Below, in pieces: positions 23,168 through 30,214 of a DNA stretch of 30,951 nucleotides. The notes beneath the pieces were generated by a model that saw only the letters and a program-made list of their open reading frames with translations, was not told the DNA's origin and did not search any database. Source of the stretch: a virus; IMG/VR virus record IMGVR_UViG_3300002835_000740, positions 1 through 30,951 of that record; one strand, 5' to 3'. The translations under genes and the position numbers were made by a program. The stretch's first letter is position 1, and each line of letters begins with the position of its first letter.

Positions 23168-23324
23168 CGCTATTCTGTTGATTTAGTCTATCAAACTCAG
23201 CAACTTCGCTATCGGTCAGCTGCCCGATGCACACTGCGAATCGCTGCGATTGGTCGGGGTATTCCGAGTTCATCTTGGTATCTGCCATACAGCGGCCAAT
23301 GAACTCTTTAGGGTTTTCGGTCAT
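23154..23324 (-). CDS. Short conserved protein at head of late operon (56 aa)
   Basis: Small soluble protein beginning MTENPKEFIGRCMADTKMN, with the 'FI.RCM ... QR.AVC' pattern (SQRFAVCIGQ) that recurs next to or within phage packaging and head-protease genes. An in-frame ATG at 23345 would add seven residues, but the strong promoter at 23350-23380 places transcription start at about that ATG, so the internal ATG is preferred unless the message is leaderless. Its last codons overlap the methyltransferase start. Function unknown. Confidence 0.72.
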   Translation of the reverse strand: MTENPKEFIGRCMADTKMNSEYPDQSQRFAVCIGQLTDSEVAEFDRLNQQNSDGRN

Positions 23325-23349
23325 TGTTTTCTTGGGTATTGGCATAGGG

Positions 23350-23380
23350 CAAAGTTAGGATGAGGTATTGAATTGGCAAA
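23350..23380 (-). promoter_or_regulatory. Bacteroidota-type promoter of the packaging/late operon
   Basis: The minus strand carries TTTG (23380-23377), a 19-base spacer, and TAACTTTG (23357-23350), matching the -33/-7 consensus with ideal spacing. It sits in the 36-bp gap right after the VRR-NUC stop and before the first gene of the packaging block. Confidence 0.72.
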
Positions 23381-23381
23381 A

Positions 23382-23867
23382 TCACCGCAAGGATGCTATG
23401 AACTCATCATACCACACAAGGAATCCTGCGAAGTCACGGGCGATGATGTACACGCCTCCTGCCGAGGTAACGGCCTCTTCGTACTGGCGTTGTGCATCGC
23501 TCTGCCTGTCCTGGCCGACCTTGACCTCAATCTTTACAGACCGCCCGGCGATGGTGGCTGATATGTCTGCGCTGCCACGGGTTCCTGTGGTAGGTGTCCA
23601 AGTGATTCCGATTGACTTGATTCGGCGGCCTGTGAGCGGGTCAATGGTGAACTTCTCACGGGCAAGTCCTGTGGTGTTAATCCGTTCAGCTTGCCATCCT
23701 TCCCACCTGAGGAAGTCCACGATGCAGGAAGTCAGTCCATTGGCTGTGGTGTCGGTTTTGGTATAAAAGACGAAGTTGCGGCATTCCTGCTCCGACCAGT
23801 TTGGGTGTTTTCGCCTCAGATGGTTGTAGAGCGAGGTCAGAAGGCGTTGTTTGGCTTGTTTTGTCAT
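23382..23867 (-). CDS. VRR-NUC domain nuclease (161 aa)
   Basis: PD-(D/E)XK-type nuclease, possibly a Holliday junction resolvase or replication-linked nuclease. The ATG at 23867 (MTKQAKQRLLTSLYN) is chosen; the longer frame uses TTG inside the repeat region. Core: GTRGSADISATIAGR gives the catalytic aspartate, KIEVKVGQDRQSDAQ gives the E-x-K pair and following glutamine, then GGVYIIARD the last strand. The N-terminal 80 residues are helical and basic with an HPNWSEQECRNF segment. It directly follows the iteron region and primase, and would process recombination or replication intermediates together with RecT. Confidence 0.85.
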   Translation of the reverse strand: MTKQAKQRLLTSLYNHLRRKHPNWSEQECRNFVFYTKTDTTANGLTSCIVDFLRWEGWQAERINTTGLAREKFTIDPLTGRRIKSIGITWTPTTGTRGSADISATIAGRSVKIEVKVGQDRQSDAQRQYEEAVTSAGGVYIIARDFAGFLVWYDEFIASLR

Positions 23868-23881
23868 ATTATGGGTTGAAA

Positions 23882-24117
23882 GTTGCAAAGGTTGCAGAAT
23901 TAGTTGCAGCTGAAAGCCTACTGCCGCAAGGGTTGTTGCAAAGTTGCAAAGTTGCAGGGGTAGTTGCGGTATATCTTAGTATCATATTATATATATATAT
24001 ATATATTGATTTTTATATTCTTAGGAATCTTGCAACTTTGCAACTTTCCTTTGAAATATGCGCCATTGCTACATTTTTTGGTTGCAAAAAGTGCAACCAA
24101 ATTGCAACTTTTGCAAC
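23882..24117. other. Candidate replication origin: iterons around an AT-rich core
   Basis: The gap between primase and nuclease genes holds thirteen copies of a GTTGCA-type hexamer: eight forward (23882, 23891, 23903, 23935, 23943, 23951, 23963 as GTTGCG, 24081) and five reverse (24031, 24039, 24092, 24103, 24112). A 15-base perfect inverted repeat, 23935-23949 with 24030-24044, brackets about 80 bp that include a 19-base alternating TA tract (23988-24006). A seven-pair hairpin lies at 24080-24098. Clustered iterons, a melting-prone core and a neighbouring primase-helicase fit an origin; an operator array for the nuclease and late genes is the alternative. Confidence 0.65.
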
Positions 24118-24119
24118 TT

Positions 24120-26390
24120 TCAATAGTTCTTCTCATAGCTGCCTCGGTCTATTAGTGTAAATAAGGCCTTATTTCGGCTCAAAAATGATTTCAGAGTACC
24201 AACCTTCACACCAACCTCTTCAGCGGCTTTTTGGGCCGTTTGCAGCGTGAATAGAGCAGGTAGAGCATTATACAGCTTCTTGTAGTGTGCAGGGAGTTTA
24301 TCCACAGGTGTTTCAGGAGCAAGAATCTGCATCGCCTTGTGGATATTTCCGAGGAAGTATTCAGTCAATCGGGTAGCCTTCTCCATGCTTGATGCCTCAA
24401 CCACAGGTGCCGCAGGGTTGTTCATAATCTCAATCAGCAGGGCGAATCTTAGGCAATACTCCTGATACTTGGCGATGATGCCCTTGACATTGTCGTCATA
24501 CGCCTTGTTGTACTTAGCGCACTTGGCGTTGTACCACCGGGCCAGAACCGCCTCGGCCTCTGCCGTCATCTCAATCACTCTGCGTTGGTTGAATCTGAGC
24601 GACATCAGTTCGCTGAAGACAAGGTCATAGTCCTGAATGACACGCTCTGCGATGCGTACACGCTCCCATTCGGGCTTCGGCTGCGGATCAGGATAGCAAA
24701 ATAGGAATCGGTGGAAGAATCCGTTTTGACCGTTCTGATCCTTGCTAAGAATCTCAAGAACTCCCGGCTGAATGCCGCCAGCGATGCAGCAGAATGGGTC
24801 TCTGATATAGTTGTCTTCCCGTGTGATCCGTTGGAGCAGCAGCGTTTGGCATGACCATATTGAGAGCCACTTCTGCACCTCATCAGATTTCTCGTAGCGA
24901 TTCATTCTGTTGATGAATCCGCTCAACTCATCGGCATACACGCAGCAGCCTTCCTTGTTGTTGGTCAGAATCTTGACAACCATCTCAATAGTACTGTCTT
25001 CGATAATAATCTGCTCGCAGTTCGGCTTCTCAGGTTCTTCGCCTTTCTTCTTTCCGTCCTCCCATATCCGATTGAGTTGCTCATATTCTTTGAGCGCATC
25101 ACCGAATGCCTTGCGCCTGATGTCATCAATCGCTCGCAGGTATCTGAATGCCTTGCTCATGGCGGGTGTCTTGGATGCTCCGGGCGGTGCAACCACTACC
25201 ATGTACAGCACAGGACTGAGATCCCAGTTATCACCCGCCCTCAGCTTAACTGAGTTGCCGATGGTGGATGCCACGGCTGCAAGCATAAACGCACCCATGT
25301 ATTCGTGTTGGATATTTCGATGCGCAGAGATATAGTTGCTGAGTTCAACAGGGAATACATCCATCGGGAAGCGCAGTCGGTCTGAGGGCAGGAATACGGA
25401 TTCGATGGGTCTGTATGATTCCAACTGAATGCCGTGGCGCTTGGCAAGGTCTTTGATTCGGTCAATAGCGCATAGCCAGTTGCCCTTGCATCCGTAGTAG
25501 GCTATCAGCGTAGGTGTCAGCACCCAAGAATGGTCATGCTCATCAACACGGCTATGGAATGATGGAAAATCGGGAATGGATGATGTGAAGAGCAAGAGTT
25601 TCTTCCCTGCGTAGTACACCTTGGCTGAGTAGTCTGCGGTGCTGCCCTTGCGTAGGTACTTAAGGTGCTTGTCTTTATCTCTTCTGCGTTGGCCTTTGAT
25701 TTCAAACAATCCGATGTCATTGAGCATTTCTTCAAAGGCCGAATCGTTGCAGAAGCGGTCAAAGTGCAGAGCCATTGTTTCATACTCAATGGGATAGGTA
25801 GTGACAATGTGCTTGCTGTAATCATATTCCTGCGTGTATGCATTGAATGATAGGCTGATGGTGTTCATCACATCAAACTCATCCTCTGTGAGTTCTTCAA
25901 GTTCACTCAGGCTTCCGCTGATGATCTCATAGCCCGGTGTAGGATGGCAAAATGATAGCAGACCGCCCGTGTAGTTGCTGATTACTTCTGCGCCTGTTGC
26001 TGACTTGGCCAGCGTTTGCTTCTGCCTGATGCCGCTATACTTGCAATACACATGATAGCCGCCATTGCGTGTACGCTCAATGCAGACCTTGCTTGTGAAG
26101 TCCTCCATCTGACTGCACACGGCGTTGAGCCACTTGTCATAGATTGTCTTGTCCTCCGTATTCTTCATATCAAAGTCCACCATAAAGAACGGCGGAAACA
26201 GCTTGACTGCAAGGCCATTACACTTGCTGAAGCGGTCTGCCCACAGCCCAAGCAGTTCAGATTCCGTTGTGTTCGGAGTGACAATGCTATGCTCAGGATA
26301 TTCCGTAGCTTGCTTGGTAGCCTCATTCCATTGTATCGGTATCGGATGCAGTCCTGCACGCAGTAGGTCTACGAATTGGTCTAATTGCAT
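24120..26390 (-). CDS. Prim-pol-like/DUF3987 primase-helicase (756 aa)
   Basis: Likely the main replication initiator of the phage. N-terminal ~200 residues look like an archaeo-eukaryotic-type primase: FPPFFMVDFDMKN gives the metal-binding DxD at 72-74, and RTRNGGYHVYCKY at ~107-118 the histidine motif. The C-terminal half is a DUF3987 P-loop ATPase: Walker A APPGASKT at 401-408 and a Walker B-like CCVYADELSGF about 75 residues later, followed by the family's IAGGIQPGVLEIL segment. The frame begins at an ATG ten bases beyond the U tract of a structured leader RNA, and ends at the iteron region. A consensus DnaA box lies in its 3' end. Confidence 0.85.
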   Translation of the reverse strand: MQLDQFVDLLRAGLHPIPIQWNEATKQATEYPEHSIVTPNTTESELLGLWADRFSKCNGLAVKLFPPFFMVDFDMKNTEDKTIYDKWLNAVCSQMEDFTSKVCIERTRNGGYHVYCKYSGIRQKQTLAKSATGAEVISNYTGGLLSFCHPTPGYEIISGSLSELEELTEDEFDVMNTISLSFNAYTQEYDYSKHIVTTYPIEYETMALHFDRFCNDSAFEEMLNDIGLFEIKGQRRRDKDKHLKYLRKGSTADYSAKVYYAGKKLLLFTSSIPDFPSFHSRVDEHDHSWVLTPTLIAYYGCKGNWLCAIDRIKDLAKRHGIQLESYRPIESVFLPSDRLRFPMDVFPVELSNYISAHRNIQHEYMGAFMLAAVASTIGNSVKLRAGDNWDLSPVLYMVVVAPPGASKTPAMSKAFRYLRAIDDIRRKAFGDALKEYEQLNRIWEDGKKKGEEPEKPNCEQIIIEDSTIEMVVKILTNNKEGCCVYADELSGFINRMNRYEKSDEVQKWLSIWSCQTLLLQRITREDNYIRDPFCCIAGGIQPGVLEILSKDQNGQNGFFHRFLFCYPDPQPKPEWERVRIAERVIQDYDLVFSELMSLRFNQRRVIEMTAEAEAVLARWYNAKCAKYNKAYDDNVKGIIAKYQEYCLRFALLIEIMNNPAAPVVEASSMEKATRLTEYFLGNIHKAMQILAPETPVDKLPAHYKKLYNALPALFTLQTAQKAAEEVGVKVGTLKSFLSRNKALFTLIDRGSYEKNY
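24298..24306 (+). promoter_or_regulatory. Consensus DnaA box (TTATCCACA) near candidate origin
   Basis: Exact TTATCCACA inside the 3' end of the primase gene, about 180 bp from the iterons. A one-mismatch match on the other strand (TGTGGATAT) is at 24338-24346. In coding sequence, so chance cannot be excluded, but the phage encodes a DnaA domain IV protein. Confidence 0.4.
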
Positions 26391-26400
26391 TGGTTGGGAT

Positions 26401-26521
26401 AAAAAATCCCCTCACGAAGCCTCCCGGTAGCACCCCGACAAGTCGGGCAGGAAGCCCCGTGAGGGGCGATGATATTGTGATTGATTGCGGGTGCTACGCC
26501 GCTGAGTGGTAAGAACTACGA
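26401..26521 (-). ncRNA. Structured RNA leader/attenuator candidate upstream of primase
   Basis: On the minus strand three nested helices are seen. The outer pairs 26458-26466 with 26408-26416 (9 perfect pairs). The middle pairs 26448-26454 with 26420-26426 (7 pairs, two or three G-U). The inner is CCCGA-CTTG-TCGGG at 26434-26447, with a stable CUUG tetraloop. Six U (26406-26401) follow, as in an intrinsic terminator, ten bases before the primase ATG. A 5' segment, GTAGCACCC (26497-26489), is exactly complementary to GGGTGCTAC (26435-26427) inside the fold, allowing a pseudoknot or an alternative, antiterminating structure. A TATTTTTG box lies just upstream. It may be a small RNA, an attenuator or a riboswitch-like element controlling the primase. 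Confidence 0.5.
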
Positions 26522-26529
26522 CAAAAATA
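26522..26529 (-). promoter_or_regulatory. Possible -7 box (TATTTTTG) for the structured leader
   Basis: The minus strand reads TATTTTTG, matching TAnnTTTG, 10 bases after the zinc-ribbon stop and 56 bases before the outer stem. No -33 TTG at proper spacing was found. Confidence 0.3.
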
Positions 26530-26539
26530 TAGGCATTGG

Positions 26540-26785
26540 CTATGCACATCTGCGGGAATTATGCACATTCAGCATCGCCCTTACTGCGGCTCTGATAAGC
26601 CGAGAGTGTTCGGTTCGCTCGGATGAGCAGATAGGGCATCGTGGTGTGAGGTACCGTGCAGCACCGCAGTCAAGGCATAACTCTACGAGCCTACTCGTTA
26701 CAGCTTGTAACGGATTGCATTTGGGCTGCTTGGTCAGCTTAAGGCCGATGCTGGCTGTAAAGTTATGCCATGCTGTGGTCATCAT
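26540..26785 (-). CDS. Small zinc-ribbon protein (81 aa)
   Basis: The ATG at 26785 overlaps the SSB-like stop (TGATG). A four-cysteine zinc ribbon is visible: CLDCG at residues 37-41 and CPICSSE at 50-56 (CxxC-x9-CxxC), preceded by a basic region (LKLTKQPKCNPLQAVTSRLV) and followed by a helix (SRLIRAAVRAMLNVH). Such proteins bind nucleic acid or tether replication proteins. Located between the SSB-like and primase genes, it may aid replication. There is no family name I can give with certainty. Confidence 0.68.
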   Translation of the reverse strand: MMTTAWHNFTASIGLKLTKQPKCNPLQAVTSRLVELCLDCGAARYLTPRCPICSSERTEHSRLIRAAVRAMLNVHNSRRCA

Positions 26786-27156
26786 CAGAATGGTAGGTCT
26801 GTTGATTCAGCAGGAGCCTCTGTGGGGAATTGCGATGCGATGTCCGTTGGTTCGGCTTGCGCAGCTTCGATTCTCCAAGCATCCAGCGTATTGAACCATT
26901 TAGGCGTGCCTGTCTTCGGGTCATCCCACTTGCGGCCCCGCAGGTTGTAACTGATTGTGACAGACTGCCCGACTGCGATGTTGTACTTCTCAATCAAGTC
27001 GCAGCGGTCTTGGCTGAGTTGGAACTGCACCTCTTGTGGGTACTGCGAATCAAGGTCTGTGCGCAGGATTACATTGCGGCAGCGGAATTTCTCGGACTTT
27101 GTTTCGATTGGCCCGATGTTGATGATTTGCCCGGAGGCTGTTGGTGAATTGCTCAT
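26785..27156 (-). CDS. DUF3127 SSB-like protein (123 aa)
   Basis: Single-stranded-DNA-binding-type OB-fold protein of the DUF3127 family, widespread in Bacteroidota. Family features: EKFRCRNVILRTD near the start, YPQEVQFQLSQDRCDLIEKY, then ISYNLRGRKWDDPKTG and KWFNTLDAWRIEAA. The tail becomes acidic and ends ESTDLPF, like the DDDLPF tip through which SSB recruits partners. It would coat single-stranded DNA in replication and RecT annealing. The start is the ATG at 27156 after a 74-bp gap. Confidence 0.87.
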   Translation of the reverse strand: MSNSPTASGQIINIGPIETKSEKFRCRNVILRTDLDSQYPQEVQFQLSQDRCDLIEKYNIAVGQSVTISYNLRGRKWDDPKTGTPKWFNTLDAWRIEAAQAEPTDIASQFPTEAPAESTDLPF

Positions 27157-27230
27157 ATATGAGTGGTTTAAGAGTGACTATGTTGTATTGGCGCCAAAAA
27201 TGTGCGGCAATATGGTAGTTATAAGCCATT

Positions 27231-27467
27231 TTAGAGAAACACTCCGAACTTGGCTGCAAAGTCCCACCATCCGAAACACAACATAAAGCCTCTGTGCCTT
27301 ACATCTGTAAATGCTTCGTGATTAGTATTTATATACAATATAGTTGGCAATACTGTTTTTTCAGGGTCGGCTTTATCTCTACCAACTTTGAAATAAAAAC
27401 GGCTTATAACACCACCTAACCCAAAGCGGTGCAGTCTGCCATTATTTATAATTTGTGCTTTCTTCAT
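27231..27467 (-). CDS. Hypothetical 78-aa protein
   Basis: I do not recognise it. It opens MKKAQIINNGRLHRFGLGGV with a basic first half (SRFYFKVGRDKADPEKT), and closes with an aromatic, hydrophobic GFMLCFGWWDFAAKFGVFL, perhaps membrane-associated. The leader is A-rich (AAAAACAAAAATATG), as is usual for Bacteroidota starts. It and its upstream neighbour are more AT-rich than flanking genes, suggesting later insertion. Function unknown. Confidence 0.65.
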   Translation of the reverse strand: MKKAQIINNGRLHRFGLGGVISRFYFKVGRDKADPEKTVLPTILYINTNHEAFTDVRHRGFMLCFGWWDFAAKFGVFL

Positions 27468-27527
27468 ATTTTTGTTTTTAATTTAGTTTAGTGGTATAAA
27501 TCACCGCCTTCGGTTAGCTGTAAAACG

Positions 27528-27740
27528 TTACCTGCCATTGATAACATGCTCGTCCAAATACCAATTACCAGTAAGTTCGGGATGAAATTCCCAAAACATA
27601 CCACTCTTTAGTAATGACATGTAATTTTCCTCTGTTTTGATGTTTCTGTACCTATCCGAATAATCAACGGCAGGTAACACAGTATTGCCGACAATAGCGG
27701 CTTCTGTGGTTTTTTCAGATTTTTGTTCTTTATTGTTCAT
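27528..27740 (-). CDS. Hypothetical 70-aa protein
   Basis: Not recognised. It begins with a charged, probably disordered stretch (MNNKEQKSEKTTEAAIVGN) and ends in an aromatic module, SLLKSGMFWEFHPELTGNWY followed by LDEHVINGR, that reads like a small conserved protein-binding motif. It is separated by short AT-rich gaps from both neighbours, not overlapped like most genes here. Base composition is more AT-rich than average. Function unknown; early-region location suggests host takeover. Confidence 0.65.
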   Translation of the reverse strand: MNNKEQKSEKTTEAAIVGNTVLPAVDYSDRYRNIKTEENYMSLLKSGMFWEFHPELTGNWYLDEHVINGR

Positions 27741-27806
27741 TTGCTCTTAATTTAAAGTTTTGTAATTCTAATTCCGCTACTGCGGCAATACTCGGCACGT
27801 TATCGG

Positions 27807-28211
27807 TCATTGTCCATTAGGATGAATTGTACAGCCATTCGGGTACCATTTATCACCACCTGTAAACCTTACACACTTGCATCCATTCTGTTCATTCATC
27901 AGGTCTTCTGCCGTCTGTTCAAGCCTTCTCAGACGCTCATCGTCAAGGGTGAGGGCCATGAATAGGATGTTATCGAATGCTATTGTTTCCCAGTTATCGG
28001 CTATCTCTTTACGGATTACCGCTGCGAGTTCAGGCGTTGTGCGAAGGCAAATATCCCGCTCGATGCTTTCGGCTTTTTTTCGGGTATCCGTTAGGAACTT
28101 TTTTGCCGTTCCGCTAATCTTTTCTTCGATGATGATCTGATCGATATACCGCTTCATATTGGCAGCGGCGACCAATACGGCTTTAATGTACAATGTTGCT
28201 GAGTTATTCAT
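27807..28211 (-). CDS. Hypothetical helical protein with C-terminal Cys cluster (134 aa)
   Basis: Not recognised. The ATG at 28211 overlaps the DnaA-like stop (ATGA), so it is coupled to that gene. It is helical throughout (LYIKAVLVAAANMKRYIDQI, TRKKAESIERDICLRTTPEL, LDDERLRRLEQTAEDLMNEQ), then ends with CKCVRFTGGDKWYPNGCTIH, holding three cysteines and a histidine that could bind a metal. Coupling suggests it may partner the DnaA-like protein in replication or host DNA interaction. Confidence 0.68.
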   Translation of the reverse strand: MNNSATLYIKAVLVAAANMKRYIDQIIIEEKISGTAKKFLTDTRKKAESIERDICLRTTPELAAVIRKEIADNWETIAFDNILFMALTLDDERLRRLEQTAEDLMNEQNGCKCVRFTGGDKWYPNGCTIHPNGQ

Positions 28212-28642
28212 GCGGCATATTGTTTTAGATGCAGCCCTGTAATCGCCGGGCATGGGTAACGCTGCGCTGAGTAGTGCTGCCTTGCGATGCCTATAGCGTG
28301 GTTGAGTGCTGCGGCTACATGGTCCACGCTGCGACCAACATGGCCGATTACATTGCAGGCGTGCAGTACTGTGGTATGGTCAGCACCGCCCACTACTGTT
28401 AGCCTGCCTGTTTCCGTTAGCTGCATCCCGCAGCCACGCACAAGGGCGAACTGAAGTACCTGCCGTGCATCGACAATGTTCCGCACCCTGCGAGGTATGA
28501 AGATGTCCGCTGCGTTGAGCCGGAAGAATGGTGCGATAGATTCCGCAAGCTGCTGCACGATAGGCGGCAGGCTGTGGTAGTGGTCTGATGTTACTGCTGC
28601 GTATCGCTTGCGCAGTTCTGTGATGTTGACTGTTTTTGGCAT
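28208..28642 (-). CDS. Stand-alone DnaA domain IV-like DNA-binding protein (144 aa)
   Basis: Corresponds to only the C-terminal DNA-binding domain of the bacterial replication initiator DnaA. Residues ~34-110: IAPFFRLNAADIFIPRRVRN is the basic loop of domain IV, IVDARQVLQFALVRG the next helix, and GGADHTTVLHACNVIGH at 85-101 the DnaA signature (consensus GGRDHTTVLHA). No AAA+ ATPase is present, so it cannot assemble into a DnaA filament by itself. The ATG at 28642 is chosen over upstream starts inside a tRNA-like element. It may bind DnaA boxes on phage or host DNA, recruiting or excluding host DnaA. Confidence 0.85.
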   Translation of the reverse strand: MPKTVNITELRKRYAAVTSDHYHSLPPIVQQLAESIAPFFRLNAADIFIPRRVRNIVDARQVLQFALVRGCGMQLTETGRLTVVGGADHTTVLHACNVIGHVGRSVDHVAAALNHAIGIARQHYSAQRYPCPAITGLHLKQYAA

Positions 28643-28658
28643 ATTGTTGTTTCTGTTG

Positions 28659-28748
28659 CCCCATGTACGGGAATCGAACACGTGTCCCGCAGCCCTTCTG
28701 CTGCGATTCTACCATGTGTGGCTACTTAGCCCTCCGAACTAACAGGGG
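28659..28748 (-). other. tRNA-like element (90 nt), degenerate
   Basis: Between RecT and the DnaA-like gene the minus strand has a T-arm-like sequence, ACGTG-TTCGATT-CCCGT (28683-28667), four of five pairs, followed by ACATGGG, which pairs six of seven with CCCCTGT at the 5' end (28748-28742). CGCAG-CAGAAGG-CTGCG could be an anticodon arm but lacks U33, and no consistent D-arm can be fitted with it. It may be a decayed tRNA, a tRNA mimic or a long-variable-arm form. No functional tRNA is claimed. Confidence 0.35.
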
Positions 28749-28754
28749 TGTGCG

Positions 28755-29663
28755 TTACTCCGGCATATTATTCAGGTGGTTCTTAATATCCGTCTGCGAG
28801 TAGTTCCGCCCTGCCAGTATCGGGTCCATTGTGTTGGCCTTAGCTTCGGAAACCATGCGCTCGTATTCTGTCTTCGTGATACCTTCGTACACACGGGCCA
28901 CAAGGTGACGCTGTGCCTGCGGGTCGTACCCTGCCTGCTCAATCAGTTGTACAAGGTAGTCAGCCTGTTGGTCGCTGATGGTGTAGTCGCTGTCTGCGAT
29001 GGCTATTGCTTCAGCTGCACGGTTGAACTGGTCAGACTTGGGCAGGTACTTGAATATGCGCTTAATTACGGTCTTGCGGGCCATCTCGCCGTAGTCGCTC
29101 TCCCATGTGCATGACTTGACCTTACCGGCTTGGAATGCCTTATAGGATTCTGACCGCTCACGGATGCCGTTCACTTCTTCTGCGGTCATTACCTCAAACT
29201 GCTTGGCCCCATCGGACAGGGTAGCCACGGCGTAGACGTGGGTCATTACCTTTGAAGAGAACTTCGGGCGGTGGATCAGTTCGGCGGTTGTCCCGTATTG
29301 CACCTCGAACTCATCGCCATCGTACACGGGATGGGCGTAGATGCTGCGCAGGCTGCCGCTATCGGTCAGCAGTCGGATAAGCCCCTGGTATGATGGTTCG
29401 AGTACCGCTTGCATTCCACCTGCGGACCACCGTGGGATGAGGTACGCCAATTTGGTGACGGGGTTCAGGCTAAGACCGGTTAGGGCGATGTTGAACACGG
29501 CCTTTTGCAGTGATTCTTTGCTGCACTTTTGCAACCCTGCCGAGCCGTTAATCGCTTGCATGGCGAAACTAATTTCCCGCTGTACGGTGTCAGCATCGAG
29601 CAGGCTGCTCATGCGGGCCTTAACAGGCTCCATCTCTTGCTGTGTGATGATTGCTGTACTCAT
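28755..29663 (-). CDS. recT: RecT family recombinase (302 aa)
   Basis: Single-strand annealing recombinase. Family features: SFAMQAINGSAGLQKCSKES with the following QKAVFNIALTGLSLNPVTKL, then AYLIPRWSAGGMQAVLEPSY and QGLIRLLTDSGSLRSIYAHP, the core that binds DNA. VMTAEEVNGIRERSESYKAF and MARKTVIKRIFKYLPKS are the usual C-terminal core elements. Length 302 is normal. The ATG at 29663 overlaps the upstream stop (ATGA). No RecE-type exonuclease is next to it; the SSB-like and VRR-NUC proteins downstream may cooperate. Confidence 0.94.
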   Translation of the reverse strand: MSTAIITQQEMEPVKARMSSLLDADTVQREISFAMQAINGSAGLQKCSKESLQKAVFNIALTGLSLNPVTKLAYLIPRWSAGGMQAVLEPSYQGLIRLLTDSGSLRSIYAHPVYDGDEFEVQYGTTAELIHRPKFSSKVMTHVYAVATLSDGAKQFEVMTAEEVNGIRERSESYKAFQAGKVKSCTWESDYGEMARKTVIKRIFKYLPKSDQFNRAAEAIAIADSDYTISDQQADYLVQLIEQAGYDPQAQRHLVARVYEGITKTEYERMVSEAKANTMDPILAGRNYSQTDIKNHLNNMPE

Positions 29664-29938
29664 GGCTGAACGGATTGTTGGTACATAGATTCGATGTGAT
29701 TGAATGTGTGCTTAGCGGCTGCACGGTACTCATCAGCGGTAATTTCGGCCCCTGGCTGATATTCCCGCAGGGCTTCTTCGGCTGTCAGAGAATTAATGAA
29801 CCCACGGTTCAGCGACTCCCACCAATGGGCGACTACGGCTTGTTCTTCACTGAATACGGCATAGGCTGATGCGCCTGCACGGAAGTATAGCGGGAATTGA
29901 ACCTCGACCGCTATGGCTTTTTTGATGATCACTTGCAT
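29660..29938 (-). CDS. Hypothetical 92-aa protein upstream of recT
   Basis: Not recognised. It opens MQVIIKKAIAVEVQFPLYFR and carries a helix-rich middle (AVFSEEQAVVAHWWESLNRG, SLTAEEALREYQPGAEITAD), closing with AAKHTFNHIESMYQQSVQP. It is acidic overall, with no membrane or signal segment. Tight coupling to recT (ATGA) suggests a recombination accessory, but a general early protein is as likely. Confidence 0.65.
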   Translation of the reverse strand: MQVIIKKAIAVEVQFPLYFRAGASAYAVFSEEQAVVAHWWESLNRGFINSLTAEEALREYQPGAEITADEYRAAAKHTFNHIESMYQQSVQP

Positions 29939-29983
29939 GATGTTGTTGTTTTGTGCAATGATAATGAGTGATGTTGATAAATC

Positions 29984-30214
29984 CTAATCCATCGTATGAA
30001 TTGATGAATCTGCGCCAGGTGCGGGCGATGCTGTACGGCCTTCAGGGGCGGCTGACCTCATGAGTTGGCATTCACGCTGTTGAATAACAGCATAGGCGAG
30101 TGTGTGGTGCTGTTCGTATGCGCCCCAAAGGTAGTCTGCGAAGTGGCGGCAAGTGTCAAGCTGAAGGACTGTGGTGCATGATGCGACTATGTCGTGGAAT
30201 TTAGCGGGTAGCAT
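29984..30214 (-). CDS. Hypothetical 76-aa protein
   Basis: Not recognised. The ATG at 30214 overlaps the upstream stop (TAATG). Sequence: MLPAKFHDIVASCTTVLQLD, then FADYLWGAYEQHHTLAYAVI, ending in a flexible G/A/S-rich tail. The codons for YLWG include a chance TACCTTTG. Soluble and slightly acidic; function unknown. Confidence 0.6.
   Translation of the reverse strand: MLPAKFHDIVASCTTVLQLDTCRHFADYLWGAYEQHHTLAYAVIQQRECQLMRSAAPEGRTASPAPGADSSIHTMD

Noticed and set aside
23882-24117. CRISPR array reading of the repeats
   Set aside because: Units are hexamers at irregular spacing in both orientations, with no uniform spacers or cas genes.
28659-28748. Functional tRNA-Phe (GAA in the candidate loop)
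   Set aside because: U33 is missing, the D-arm cannot be fitted and the acceptor has a mismatch; reported only as tRNA-like.
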